From Eucommia ulmoides (Eukaryota > Streptophyta > Magnoliopsida > Garryales > Eucommiaceae), in NCBI GenBank assembly GCA_016647705.1, contig CM028335.1, forward strand, positions 1,178,001-1,242,000: DNA of 64,000 nt. Reading direction: 5' to 3'. This document shows, one piece after another, positions 32,901 to 44,326 of the stretch. The notes under the pieces are model-generated. The model searched no databases and had not been told where the DNA came from. It worked only from the letters and a program-made list of their open reading frames with translations. A program made the translations under genes and the position numbers. Position 1 is the first letter of the stretch, and every line of letters starts with the position of its first letter.

Positions 32901-34020
32901 GGTCAACTAGGGAGGTGTCCTTTTCACTGTTCATTGTCCTTTTCATTGTCGGCAGAAGTTGAAGAGTAATCCAAAAATTAATTTTTAAATCTATCGAGCC
33001 GATGTAGAAGAGTATTTGCTTAAAAATTTTTGGAGAGATGATTAGTCGAGATGTGTATAAATTAGTCTGAACGCATTTTACTAGTATAATAATTGTTGCT
33101 GCAGAAATTAGAAATGAACGAATTTACCGAAATTGCTTAGGTTGAGTGGCAGATCAGATCGCTCTTTTTAAGACGTTTTGCGGCTCTGCCTAAGTATGTG
33201 TAAGCAATATCACAGTCTCGTCATTCCCAGGATAAAACAACTCAGAAATCACCTCTGTTTAGGACCTTCTTTACACAGTAGAAGCCCTGAAAACTGAACA
33301 CCCACACACTGTTCGAAATGCGAATAGACTGCTCGGAACATTGTTTGAAAAACCGAAATAAAAAAGAAAATGAACAGATTGGTCGTTTGAAAGCAAAACT
33401 GATCGGGGAAAAAATAGTAACGATGCAAAAGTCTGTATTTATAGGCAAAAAGAACCGAATCAGAACGTTGAAACGGTTCAAAATTCTTAACGTTGAGAAA
33501 CAGTCCGAAAAATGTAACGGTTTGAAAACAGTCGAAAAACTTAAACGTTTGCAATTGGAAACGGTTCGTTCTAAAATAAAATTAATATTTTATTAAATAA
33601 ATTTTATCCTAAATAAAATATATATATATATATATAAGTGCTACCTCACTTCACCTTAGCACGCCCGATGGCAGCGGCGCGCCCGCGTGTGGTAAACCAA
33701 TAGGGACGTAACTCCTCTTCTCTCCACAAAATGTGGGTACCCCTTGGGGCACACCTCAAGTATCCTACCTATCCACTATTATACTCTTCTAGACCCCTTC
33801 TCCCAAGTAATGTGGAATAAAGGAAAAGAGAGAAAACTTTGACAGTTATTATTATTTTTTATATCTTAATTAAATAAGTAAACAATTCATTATTCTCCAA
33901 CAATAATAATAAAAAAATATATATTTAAATAAATAGATAAATTATTAAATTATTAAACACATGAATTTTGAACACAATTTAATTTTTCTTTTTTCTTTTT
34001 CAAACATGGGAAAATTTGTG
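32901..34020. other. Upstream region of P450-3, repeats
   Basis: 32975-33085 matches the SINE-like 3' end found also at 35535-35650 and 57385-57490. 33130-33600 contains open frames on both strands, but without a recognisable domain and with many repeated 'gaaaa.cg..cgtt' phrases; I leave it unassigned. (TA)n tract at 33619-33637. 33650-33840 is a GC-richer insert of unknown origin. Confidence 0.4.
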
Positions 34021-34024
34021 TTTT

Positions 34025-34395
34025 AAGTTCCTAAAGTATAGGGTGAGTGCATATCCGGACCTTGAATTTTGTCAAATTGCATATTTAATCCGTCAAATTT
34101 CATATATATTTCAATCTCGCATTGGGTTGTTTTAAACCATAGAATATTTTCTTTATTCATCACTCTACGAAAGCTAAGCTATTTTTACTTAAAACAATTC
34201 ATGCTTCTCTCTTTAATTGTTTAGATAAATTGTTGTCAGCAAAAAATATGAAAAAATATTTTAAGTTTAGTAGAGTGATGAAATAACAAAAATATCTCTA
34301 TTAAAAGATCACGTGTTAAGCATAGTCCATTTCTTATCCATAATTTCATGAAATTAAAATAAACATTGATGATGGTATATTTGGTCACCCATAAG
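34025..34395. mobile_element. MITE-like element, 'ttgtcaaattgcatat' family
   Basis: The sequence 'ggaccttgaattttgtcaaattgcatatttaatcc' followed by 'tttcaatctcgcattgg', and downstream 'taacaaaaatatctctattaaaagatcacgtgtt' with 'catccataatttcatg', recurs at 58140-58575 in the same order. Read as a diverged non-autonomous element with short inverted ends. No coding. Confidence 0.5.
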
Positions 34396-34429
34396 TGATC
34401 CACTGAAGGCCTCCACATGAACCGACGTT

Positions 34430-34960
34430 TTGACCAAGTTCGATTGAATAGCCGATCTGAGGGTGGCTGACCAGAGGATGGCTGAGCTTAGACCTCATGA
34501 CTAGAGCTTGCCGACCAGAGGATGGCGAAGCTCAGTCCTCACGACCAGAGGTCACTGACTAAAGCTTAGACCTCTTGACTAGAGTTCGCCGACTAGAAGA
34601 TGGTTGAGCTTAGACCTCAAGACCTGGCTGAGCTCAAACCCCATGACTAGAGTGTGTCGGCCAAAGGTCGCCGATCAGAGAATGGCCGAGCTCAAACCTC
34701 CTCCAAGGTAAATGGACTCTTCTAATGGGCCAAAAAGCTCAAACCCATCATTGTGCACTCTCTATTTCTATAAATACCGAAACATTTCAATGCTCAAAAG
34801 AGGAGTCTAAGGTATTGCTCAATTTCTATAATTTGAAACATATCAGTCCTTCTTTCTCGATTACTTACTCTCACACCGGAAGGACTTTACCGGGCCAAGC
34901 TCCAGTGGGTCTTTGTGCGGGTACCAGCTCGGAGCTCAATTCAGATTGAATGAACAGTAA
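34430..34960 (+). mobile_element. LTR-like repeat with internal 50-60-bp tandem repeats
   Basis: 34440-34695 consists of about four to five imperfect units containing 'gaccagaggatggctgagct' / 'tagacctcatgactagag'. The downstream part (34700-34960) is homologous to the LTR-like segment at about 850-1150 (shared atggactcttct, tataaata, aggtattgctcaa, gtgggtctt.g.g, agctcgga.ctcaa.t). No pol sequence. Probably a solo or truncated Ty3-type LTR. Confidence 0.6.
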
Positions 34961-35964
34961 CCTTAGAGCTCGGATATCTCTAAACGGGTTGACTAGAAGA
35001 GACGAAACTCAGGACATCTCCACCATCACCTCCGCACAGAAAAGACACATATACTCTGACCGAACCATACTGTTGGTGAATATCAATTTCCGACACGAAC
35101 AATTATAAGACTCGAACTTCGATAAATTTCATAGTTTTAGTGTTAGCATAAAAAATATTTCTTTCCCTTAAAAAAAATGTCTAACAAGTCAAAAACCATG
35201 AGCCCAAAGTATAATTAAAAAAATGATTTCTAATAAGACAAAAAATAATAATAATAAAAAAATGATTTTGTAATTTTCAAGGTGATAATTAAATGATTAT
35301 ATAATCTCGTCGTTTAGCGTTTAGAATTTTTTTGGTTTGTGTACTAAGAATCATTAGTTGTTAGCACTCGAATATGCTCCCAATTCTACGACAAATTGTG
35401 TTCAACACTACACCTTTTCGAATCTCTAGTGGTATCAAATCTACCCGAGAAGTGTTAGTTCGTGTCAAACGACAAACAAAATCAACTTTTTTTTTTTTAA
35501 AAATCGGAATTCAGAATATTTTAATAATTAAATTTTAAATTTAATCCTGAAAGTATTAAGCCAATGTGGAAGAGTGCGCCTTAAAGATCGCCCGGAAAAA
35601 TGATTCGTTGAAGTGTAAGTAAGCTAATCCGGACACGTTTTACTATTAAAAAAAATAAAAAATGGAAACGAAACTAACCCCCCTTTGAAATAGAATTTAA
35701 CAAAAAAAACCGTTGGTGAAAAGTCTTAATAAATGACATTAAATTAAAAAAAAAATCAAAGTAAATAACTACTTTAATTTTAGTCACATTTATTAACGTT
35801 AAGAAAATATTAATATCCCAATTGGGTTTGAGTCACCAACCGTCACACTGTCATCGGATTTCAGCCATCGCTAGTCACCGGAATTAAAATGAAACAAAGA
35901 TCAAACTATAGGGGGTAAGCAACAACTAATCCTTAATTTTTCAATAAATGAGTTAAAAGGAGAA
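34961..35964. other. Intergenic, low-information sequence
   Basis: AT-rich with a SINE-like 3' end at 35535-35650. No coding signal. Confidence 0.45.
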
Positions 35965-36133
35965 CTTATATCAAGATTAAAGCAGTTGAGGGACCTCTAC
36001 AAAGTAAGACGTTTTAAGTCTGTAGAAAAGAACTTGTTGAAAGAAGCAGTCACGGAATCTCGAACAAGATTACTCTCACACAGGGTGCGGGTGTGGAGAT
36101 ACTGGCGACTATACCTCGAAAAAAAAAAAAAAG
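35965..36133 (+). mobile_element. SINE-like 3' part with poly(A) tail
   Basis: Contains 'aaagcagttgagggacctctac', a decayed box B (aagtctgtag), 'agtcacggaatctcgaacaagattac' and 'ggtgcgggtgtgg', ending in an A14 run at 36119-36132. Corresponds to the 17985-18130 element. It lies immediately before the KDTA promoter. Confidence 0.55.
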
Positions 36134-36183
36134 TGGGCCTTTTTTAGGTCATATTGGGCCCAAGTCAAACCCGGTCCGGCCCA
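36134..36183. promoter_or_regulatory. Cluster of GGCCCA/TGGGCC (site II-like) elements before KDTA
   Basis: TGGGCC at 36134 and at 36155 (as tgggccca) and GGCCCA at 36178, within 50 bp and about 90-140 bp upstream of the ATG. Such clustered site II motifs, bound by TCP factors, are typical of plant housekeeping and mitochondrial-protein genes. No TATA box is seen, which fits a constitutive promoter. Confidence 0.55.
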
Positions 36184-36270
36184 TTAGAAGAATAACCGAC
36201 CCGGTTCGGTCCGTTTTCACATTTTCATGATCGACTGCTTAGTTCAAACTGAGCTCACAGCAGTCCGAAA

Positions 36271-39200
36271 ATGGCGAGAGAGAGAGGACACACGCTCTAC
36301 ATGATCTATAGAGCTCTCAGCTATGGTCTCTCGCCTTTCATACGCCTGCACCTGCAATGGCGCAAGCTCCGAGGGCTCGAGCATCGTACACGGTGGCGCG
36401 AGCGTCTCGGTCGTCCCTCCCTCCCTCGCCCTCCTGGTCCGCTCGTTTGGTTCCACGCCGTCTCTCTAGGTCTATCTTCCTTCTCTCTGATCACAAACAA
36501 ATCGAAACTTATTTATTCAAATGGAAATGTGTTTGTCATAGCTGTGTACGTATTCATGCAAGTGAAGTTCAATTGAAATGTTGTTTTGAGTTTTCTAATT
36601 GAATTCTGTTCTGCTGTATCTATTAGGAAAAATAGAGAATTCAGTTAACGTTTATTGTTTGGATTGAACCCTGATAATTGATTGGAGTCCGATATATGTC
36701 ATGTAGGGGGTGGTTTGGGCCTCTGTGAACTGCAAAAACTTGCTCATGGTGTGACTTTGCCTAACACTTATAACCTGATCGCTAGCACTTTCCACATCCG
36801 GTGTGGGATAAAGCCAATAATCTTCTCCTCACACATCGAGCCTTTGATCGGCTAACACTCGACCAATCTCTCCTTTTGTAGTTGTTGGGCCAAATTTGTT
36901 GTAACTTGGCTCAGATACCAATGTAGGGGTGCTCTTAGGCTCTCTCAACCCTAAAAGTTAGCTCATGAGGCGAGACTTTCCCTCACACTTATAACCTAAC
37001 CACCAATCCATTCCACATCCGATGTGGGAAGAAAAAAAACCCAACAATATGTTAATTGTTACCTCAGTTTTACTTGTTTAAATGACAAAAATTAGCTCAC
37101 ATTTTGTGTGGTATGATGATTTGTTGATATTAAGTTAATATAGTAATACTATGACTTAATTGTTGGGAATTTCATCACCAGTCAATCTTGGTATGTTAAT
37201 AATGATTTATGTAATGGTATCCTGTAATTGTTGAAAAGGCGAAGGACTCGCTGCAATTCCTGTGATCAAACAGTGTATCCAGCGTAGCCTTGGTGTGGCA
37301 GTCTTGATGACGACCACCACGACATCGGCTTTGTAAGTCATATTTCATTTTTTATCCCGAAAATTTCCCTTTTTATCAATAAAACATTATGATTTCAATA
37401 GAATTTCACTCTTAACGAAGCTTTAACAAAAGATTAACATCAGCTTTTCAATTTCTGTGTGTTTGTTTATACCGTGTTTGTGGGATGGGACTTGTGGTAA
37501 AAGTTCTATAATAGAATTTTACTCTTATCTCTGTTATAAAGAAATATATCCCGTTTTCTATTGTGATATCAAAACAAAACTGCATTCCTGGATAAATGGT
37601 GTAGTAATTGAATGTGTTTGGTGTTTAAAATGCTTGTGTTTGGATGGTGGAAGTGCAGCATTGGATCTTTGAAACGAGAATTGGGAAGGTACCAAAAAAA
37701 TTCTTTGTTGGTTCGTTGTCAGTTCTCATTTCAAGGCTTCATTACTTTAAACTCCCAGAAAGTTAAAAAGTAATAGAAGTTCATGACCAAAGCTTTTGCT
37801 TCCTCTAGTCTGAGGTTTCCTTGGACTTTAAGAAATTTAGAACTACCATCCTGGATATGGGAATTTCACGTCCTTTTAAAAATGGCATGGAGTTCTTCTG
37901 AATTTTATTTAACTTTGATAATGGACCCTATGCATTGGGGGTTGGAAGGAATTTAGTATTCTTGCTTTTGCTTTTTCTATTTGTGTGTTTTGTTTTCCCG
38001 TTTTCCTTATATGTCATTTTCTTTTTAATTGCAGTGAAGTAATAAAAGATCGACTTCCAAGTGGTGTCATATATCAGGTATTTATCCCCCTACTTTCTTT
38101 TATGGTGTTGACTGCTGTTCAAAGACAATTTCGTTTCCTCTTCTTGATTTAAAAATTATTATTTACGTCGACTTTGCTTGAGTTTTATAATTGGCTTATT
38201 GGTTTACAACATTCTGCCCTAATCTTTCACACCTTTCTCCATGAACCAGTATGCTCCTCTTGATATCCCTGATGCTGTGGCCGCTTTCATTGGCTATTGG
38301 AAGCCAAACGCCATCATGCTGATGGAGAGTGAACTATGGCCGAATCTTATTATGATTGCATCAAGAAATGGGGTAAGTGGGTTAATGTTTTCCATCGATA
38401 ATCATAGATATCAACAAATGGTTTTATATGAAGTAAGAAGGGTTGTTTACCCATCAAATAATTTTGTTTAGATTAAAGATTTCCAAATCTTGGTTGGTTG
38501 AACATTTAACATTCTATATTTTGTTCAAAAATGCAAATTCTTGTTCAAAATCAATGGTTATAGCTTTCCATTAGTTTTATGTGTTTTTGTGTTCATGTGT
38601 CTCGCTCTTTTGCGATTAACTCTTTCTTCTTCTCGTCTAAATTGATTTCAGATTAAGTTGTCTTTGCTAAATGCTCGGATGTCAGTGAAATCCTTCACAA
38701 GTTGGTCTAGGCCTGCAGTCCTTCCACTGACTTCGTTGCTGCTATCTAAATTCTCATTAATTGTTCCACTGGTATCTCTCTCTCCCCCCTCCTCCCCCCC
38801 CGTGTGTTATGTGCACGTGCTTACATGTATTTGTTTTCATTTTTTACTTTTTTATGTCATGACTTATTTTTCTTCCTTCCTTTTCCCTCCCCCTTTGATG
38901 TTAATTTGTAATAGAGCATGACACAAGCACTCCGTTTTCAGCTGCTGCAAGCCTCACCATTTGTCATTCATTTTTCTGGTGACTTAAAGTATGGTATGCC
39001 CTTCAGTTCAGAGCATGAAGATGTTTTTGTTATGTTTGATATATTTTTTTAAGAAACTATTCATTTTCTTCTCTCTTTTTCTCTAAAGATGAACATTGAC
39101 GTGTGCTATCTTTTTAGGCCTCTCTATCTGATAAATATTTGTCCTTTTTTCAATTAGCAACTTGCTTGCTGTAGAGTGGTCTTGGTCTCTCTCAACTTCA

Positions 39201-42200
39201 AAAGTTAGCTCATGTGGTGACTGGTGAGCCTTTTCCTCACATTTAAAACCTGACCACCCACATCCGATGTGGGATAAACCCAACAATATCCCCTCACACA
39301 TCGCACCTTTGGTCGGCTAACCCTCAACCAACCTCTCCCTTTATGGCTATTGGGCTAAAATTGTTGTGACCTGGGTTCTGATATTAGTATAAGTGGGTCT
39401 TGGGTCTCTCTCAACCCTAAAAGCTAGCTAGTGAAGTGATAATTTCCGTCACAACCCCTTCTACACCCGATGTGGGATAAACCCAACATTTGCGATTATT
39501 AAATCTCTCTCCTTGTTTCTTAATGCTCTTGAAACTATAGTTAAACCATTATGGAACAAGATCTCGGGACTTCATTCAATAATAACTTGGAGTTATTTTC
39601 TTCAGCTGTAGAACAATCTAACATATCTGAAGGAGAGATGGCGAGAATGGACGAAATGCATCTAATGCTTGCCCATAGGCGGGTTTGGATGGCTTCTTCA
39701 ATACATGAGGGTGAGGAAGAAGGTATGTTTATTCATTTTTTTTTTTTAAAACTATTATTTAGGCATTTGAAATGACATTACTTTGGGGTGCAACTGAGGC
39801 TGCTTTACAGAATGGGGAAATAACTTGATGAATAGGAAAAGGTCAAGAGAGAGAGAGATCTTCTTTGTTTCTTGGCTTCCACTTCTGTTGTATAGAAAAG
39901 AACCATATAGTGAATGGTGTGATCCCTTTGTTCCTTATGGTCTTTGTAGTAAACCAATGGGGCTTGACTCACTCTCAAAAGGCCCTCTTTCCCAGGCTTT
40001 TTATATATAGCTCAAGATTAGGTAGCACAAATGATGTAGGATTCAACACGCCCCCTCATGTGCAGGGTGGACTTTAACAAACTTATGTGAACGGATATCA
40101 GGGGTCCAACATCGATATGGGATTCAACATGCCCAACCTCAGACAAAATAGCTAGCTCTGATACCATATAGAAATCTAATGGGTCTAACTCACTCTCAAA
40201 AGACGCCTCGTAAGAGGAGGATTCCTTAGACTTTATATATATATCTCAGGATCAGGTGACACAAGTGATGTGGGATTCAATAGGCTCTTTTGATAGCTTC
40301 CTGTCCCTAACCTTTGTCGTCTCCTTAAAGCCATCATCCTGCAATTACTGTTTTTGTTTTTACATTCAATTGTCTGAAATTTTCCTTCAAAGAACCTTAT
40401 ATTTTCTTTCCTCAACAAAAACAATGCACTTTTTCTTTTTGATAATTCAATCCGCGCTCCATTTTGGAAGCTGGGTAAGTGTGGAAATACCTTCCCTTCT
40501 GTAATTTATATGGCTAATGAAGCGATTTCAAATCTGATTTTCAGTAATACTCGGAGTTCACGTGCTGCTAAAGCAAATGTACCCTGATTTAGTCACCATT
40601 ATTGTCACTCGATATCCGCAACATGGACAGAAGATTGATCTGGTATGGTCTGATTCATTTGTTCTAACAATTGACACTATACTTAATCATGTAGATACAG
40701 AAAGCAACTGTGAACAACTTCAAGTTTGACCCTTTAATATTGAATTAAATGGTTGTTGAGATGTTCCCAAAAGTAGTTACTATGAAAGGTTCTTGTTAGG
40801 AGGTTCCAACTTAAAACCATATGGCGTTAAGTGGAGTAACTATTTTCATATATAGACTACTTTGGGAAGCCTCATAAATTCAATGTGGGATTCGATGTGA
40901 TCAAATGAGAGAAAAGGCAAGACAAACATTTAAACAATCGGGGACAAACAAACGTGACTTCCTAAACCTAGTTCTGATACCATGTTAGGAGGTTCCAACT
41001 TAAAACCATATAGTGTCTAGTGAAGTAACTCCCTTCATATATAGACTACTTTGTGAAGCCTCATAAATTCGATGCGGGATTCTAACAGTTCTCTTTCGCT
41101 TTCTAGCTTATTTGGGTTATGATATGGTCTGGATATAATGTGCTTTTGCTCTGGTAATGCAGTACTTGCAGAAAAAAGGTATAAGTGCAGGATTAAGGTC
41201 TCGTCGTGACAAGCTCATGCCGGGAACTAATATCTACATAGTTGATACTTTAGGTATGCAGGCATTTACACTTTGCTCTCTGTACTTTTGAGTGCATGTC
41301 ATAAATTCTAATTGCCCGAAAACTGAAAGCATCTCTTTATAATTGATAAATGTCCAACAATTATATACGTGTCGAACCGATTGCTCTCACATGAATCCGC
41401 AGGGAGGAGAATTGTTTATCTTGTTTTAATAATATTCATTGTTTAATGTTCTCTTGTTTTTCATTAGTCATTTGAATATTTGTTCAAAAAAATATAGGGA
41501 AACTTTTTGAGAGGTCCCAAAATTTTAAAAACCACTTTTTAGGTCCCATTTCATATGTACAAAAATTACTGTTACAGGACTCCATAAAGTAGTATTTTAA
41601 TGAGATGGGACTTTTGGGGGAATTTCCCAAAAATATATAGGCTTAAAGGAATAGTTTGGTATATGTTGTTTTGAGGCCATTCTCTCATGTTCATACAGCC
41701 CAACATTAGGCTAAATAAGGAAGAGAATGACACCTATTGAACGGGCTAATTAACAGAATAAGAGAAACTACCGAATTTGTCACCATAACCTAAATACGAA
41801 TTATGACATGAATATTCGATAATAAATAATGCATTAATGTAAGTATTAAATACTCCAACAGTTCAAATGTTTTGGTACCCCATATGCTTTAACCTCGCTG
41901 CTGTGTGAGAGAAATCCAGCCCCTTACCTTGGAGCGTCACTAGGTCAATGATGGTGGTCATTGAGGTTATTACCTATTGAATCCCACGTCGTTTGTGTTA
42001 TCTGATCTTGAGTTATATATGAAGTTTAGGACAATCCTTCTCTTACAAGGCGTCTTTTGAGAGTGAGTTACGCCCATTGGGTTTTTGCGTGGCATCAAAG
42101 CCAGAACTCTTGTATGATGTTGGATGTTTTGAATCCCACATCTATGTTGGGTTCCCCGATATCCGTTCGCAGTGGTTTGTCAAAAAATCCATCATGCGCA

Positions 42201-43874
42201 TGAGGGGGTGTGTTGAATCCCACATCGATATCTGGCCCTTCCCCAGATATCCCGTTCGAAGTGGTTTGTCAAAGTCCACCTTGCGCGTGATGGGCCGTGT
42301 TGAATCCCACATCGCTTGTGTTACTTGATCCTGAGTTATATGTAAAGTTTAGGGTAATTCTCCTCTTGCAAGGTGTCTTTTGAGAGTAAGTCAGGCCCAT
42401 TGGATTTCTACCTTACCAAACAAAACAAACCAAAAAATAAAAAAATAAGAGAAAAGTTGGTGAGTTCACTTCTTTTGCTTGCTATTTGAAAGATGCCGTT
42501 GACAAAGCAGTTGTTACTCTTCTCGACTTGCTTTTTAGGTGAACTAAGGCACTTCTACCGATTATCTCCAATAGCTGTGGTTGGTGGTTCCTTTTTCCCC
42601 AATTGTGCTGGCCATAATATTTCAGAACCTGCCGGAGCAGGCTGTGCTGTTCTGACTGGTTAGTATTCAACGTAAAATCCTTTTGACACTTCAACATTTC
42701 TGATTTCTGACCTCTTCATTATTGGCTTGATTCCAGGGAAACATGTCGGTCATTTCTTGGACATGGTAATGCAAATGCAGCGGGTGAATCCTATCTCTGT
42801 TCTTCAGGTTTAGTAGACCTCTTCTACTCTTTTAAATCATGCCCTTTTTAAACTGAGCACAAGTTTCTTTGTCTCTGTTTATTTGAATGTTTGTCTTGTC
42901 TTTTTCATTGTTTGATTGCATCACGTGCAAGACGGGGTTGTTGCACATGAGGGGGTGTGTTAAAATCCCACATCAAATTTGTGAGGCTTCCCAAAGTTGT
43001 CTATATATGGAAGGAGTTACTCCACTTAACAATTGACACCATATGGTTTTAAGTTGGAACCTTTTCCTTTTGAGAGTGAGCTAGGCCTATTGGGTTAATG
43101 TCATATTTTTTGTGTATTTATTTGTGTTACTACATTAGCATGTAGAGATGTGCACCAACTCGCAGTTCACAACTGCAAGTGCACATGTTATATTGATATA
43201 GGGATTCCTCATGTCTAAAGTTACTAAATCGATTTTCAATTTTGTAAGTGTAAAGATTAATAAATAATTAAAAAAATGGCTAATAAACTATATATAGAAA
43301 GGAAAAAGATATAAAATATAATTTAATTCAACCACTTTGGAAGTGGGGTTGTGAAATTTTTAAACGAGAATTTTCACCTAAAAAAAACTTCCATAATCGA
43401 ATCTCGACCATCGATTCATTCAAATCAATTCTAACCCTCTATTGAAAGACATTTGAAAAACAACCTGATTTATTAATAGACGTGTCTTCTTTGAGGCATG
43501 TAGTTGCAAATTTGAATTTTTTTTTTTCTCATAAAAAATGTTGCAAGCTTCGAGTGACATTACTTTTAGTTTGAATTAGTATTTAGTAATTAATAATTAA
43601 CCATCTAGAATTTTTATTTTTATTTTCTTATTTCTTTGGGAAGTTCTTAGCAGTATTTCTCCTGCAGGTTTCTGGCAAAGCTGAGCTAGAAGAAGCTCTC
43701 ATTATGCTCTTTAGCGATGTGAAACTTTTGGAAGCACGTCGTATGGCTGCAAAACAAGCATTTCACGCCCTGTCAACTGGGATCGTCGAGAATATCTGGA
43801 AACTGTTAAATCTCTATGTTTTTGAGAAGGTGTTGCCGAAACATGAGCTGATGCGCCCAAAAACCGGGATATGA
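36271..43874 (+). CDS. KDTA: 3-deoxy-D-manno-octulosonate (Kdo) transferase, plant GT30
   Basis: Twelve exons joined with GT-AG introns: 36271-36469, 37239-37332, 38035-38077, 38250-38372, 38652-38771, 38915-38993, 39606-39722, 40545-40642, 41163-41253, 42539-42658, 42737-42807, 43668-43874. The frame stays open for 453 codons, near the size of the Arabidopsis protein. The family moves Kdo from CMP-Kdo onto lipid A precursor; the plant enzyme is mitochondrial. Residues 1-35 are basic and amphipathic (MIYRALSYGLSPFIRLHLQW), as for targeting. WFHAVSLGEG (60-69) has the putative base Glu68; IMLMESELWPNLI follows in exon 4; VVGGSFFPNCAGHNISEPA (about 335-353) matches the donor-site motif VGGS..GGHNPLEPA of bacterial WaaA. 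The ATG follows a site II-rich promoter. TRIMs occupy introns 1, 6, 7, 8, 9 and 11 but no exon. Confidence 0.95.
36702..37046 (-). mobile_element. TRIM-C element in KDTA intron 1
   Basis: LTR-like copies about 36702-36818 and 36922-37046 share 'tgtaggggtg', 'ctcatg.gg.gactttgcct/ccctcacacttataac' and 'ttccacatccg.tgtggga'. The interior carries 'cacacatcgagcctttgatcgg' and 'ttgtaacttggctcagatacca', complement of a PBS-like tggtatctgagcc. Clearly non-coding. Confidence 0.85.
39170..39488 (-). mobile_element. TRIM-C element in KDTA intron 6
   Basis: Same layout as the intron-1 copy: LTR-like parts at about 39170-39283 and 39390-39488, interior with 'cacacatcgcacctttggtcgg' and 'ttgtgacctgggttctgat', ends tgtaga...acccaaca. 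Flanks cttgc and tttgc are a possible target duplication with one mismatch. Confidence 0.8.
39945..40282 (-). mobile_element. TRIM-A element in KDTA intron 7
   Basis: LTRs 39945-40048 and 40167-40282, both with 'caatggg.cttgactcactctcaaaag' or close variants and ending 'gatgt.ggattcaa.a'. On the minus strand the PBS is tggtatcagagctagc (about 40150-40166) and the polypurine tract is the complement of acgccccctcatgtg (about 40048-40062). Confidence 0.88.
40794..41087 (-). mobile_element. TRIM-B element in KDTA intron 8, with perfect target duplication
   Basis: First copy from 40794 and second 40983-41087 both start tgttaggaggttccaac and carry 'ccttcatatatagactact'. PBS on the minus strand: tggtatcagaactagg (about 40967-40982). 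Flanked by GTTCT on both sides (40789-40793 and 41088-41092). Confidence 0.92.
41975..42412 (+). mobile_element. TRIM-A element in KDTA intron 9
   Basis: First LTR from 41975 (tattgaatcccacgtcg) to about 42090, followed by PBS tggcatcaaagccag. The interior holds a duplicated unit 'gtttgtcaaa.atcca.c.tgcgc' (42175 and 42266) each after a partial LTR start. Second LTR about 42298-42412. Confidence 0.85.
42920..43100 (+). mobile_element. TRIM-B/TRIM-A fragment in KDTA intron 11
   Basis: Interior end 'gatcgcatcacgtgcaagacggggtt', polypurine tract catgagggggtg (about 42948-42959), one TRIM-B LTR 'tgttaaaatcccacatc' to 'ggttttaagttggaacc' (42957-43064), then the last bases of TRIM-A ('ttttgagagtgagctaggcc'). 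A mosaic remnant. Confidence 0.7.
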
Positions 43875-43982
43875 AGGTACTTCTCTTGAAGCTTGTTAAA
43901 AATTACTCAACTTTCGACCTTATTCTTTATGGGCGCCATTTGGTAATGTCTTTTTTAAATAATTTCTTTGGCTTAGGAATGT

Positions 43983-44326
43983 TGTTGAATCCCACGTCGT
44001 TTGTGTTACCTGATCTTGAGCTATATGTAAAGTCGAGAGCAATCCTCCTCACAACGCATCTTTAAAGAGTGAGTTAGGCCAATTGGATTTCTATATGGTA
44101 TCAGAACCAGGCTTTTGTCTGATGTTGGACATGTTGAATCCCACATCAATGATGTGCCCCCAATATCCGTTTGTAGCGATTTGTCAAACTCCACCATGCG
44201 TGTGGGGGGGGTGTTGAATCCCACATCGCTTGTGTTACCTGATCCTGAGGTATATATAAAGTCGAGGGCAATCATCCTTTTACAAGGCGTCTTTTGTGAG
44301 TGATTTAGGCCCGTTGTGTTTCTACA
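43983..44326 (+). mobile_element. TRIM-A element just downstream of KDTA (type example)
   Basis: LTR1 43983-44095 (113 bp), PBS tggtatcagaaccagg at 44096, interior of about 115 bp, polypurine tract gtgtggggggg (about 44200-44211), LTR2 44212-44326 (115 bp). Both LTRs start tgttgaatcccac and end ttcta(t/c)a. Flanks aatgt and tatgt are a near target duplication. It starts 109 bp after the stop codon, so probably in the 3' UTR or just beyond. Confidence 0.92.

Noticed and set aside
33242-33600. Overlapping frames of about 80-100 codons on both strands
   Set aside because: No recognisable domain, biased Phe/Lys composition and repeated short phrases; not enough to call a gene.
37658-37688. Possible extra KDTA exon between gtgcag and ggaag|gtacc
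   Set aside because: Exons 2 and 3 join in phase without it and give the conserved reading through TTTTSA-FEVIKDRL; including it would break the frame and lacks a family counterpart.
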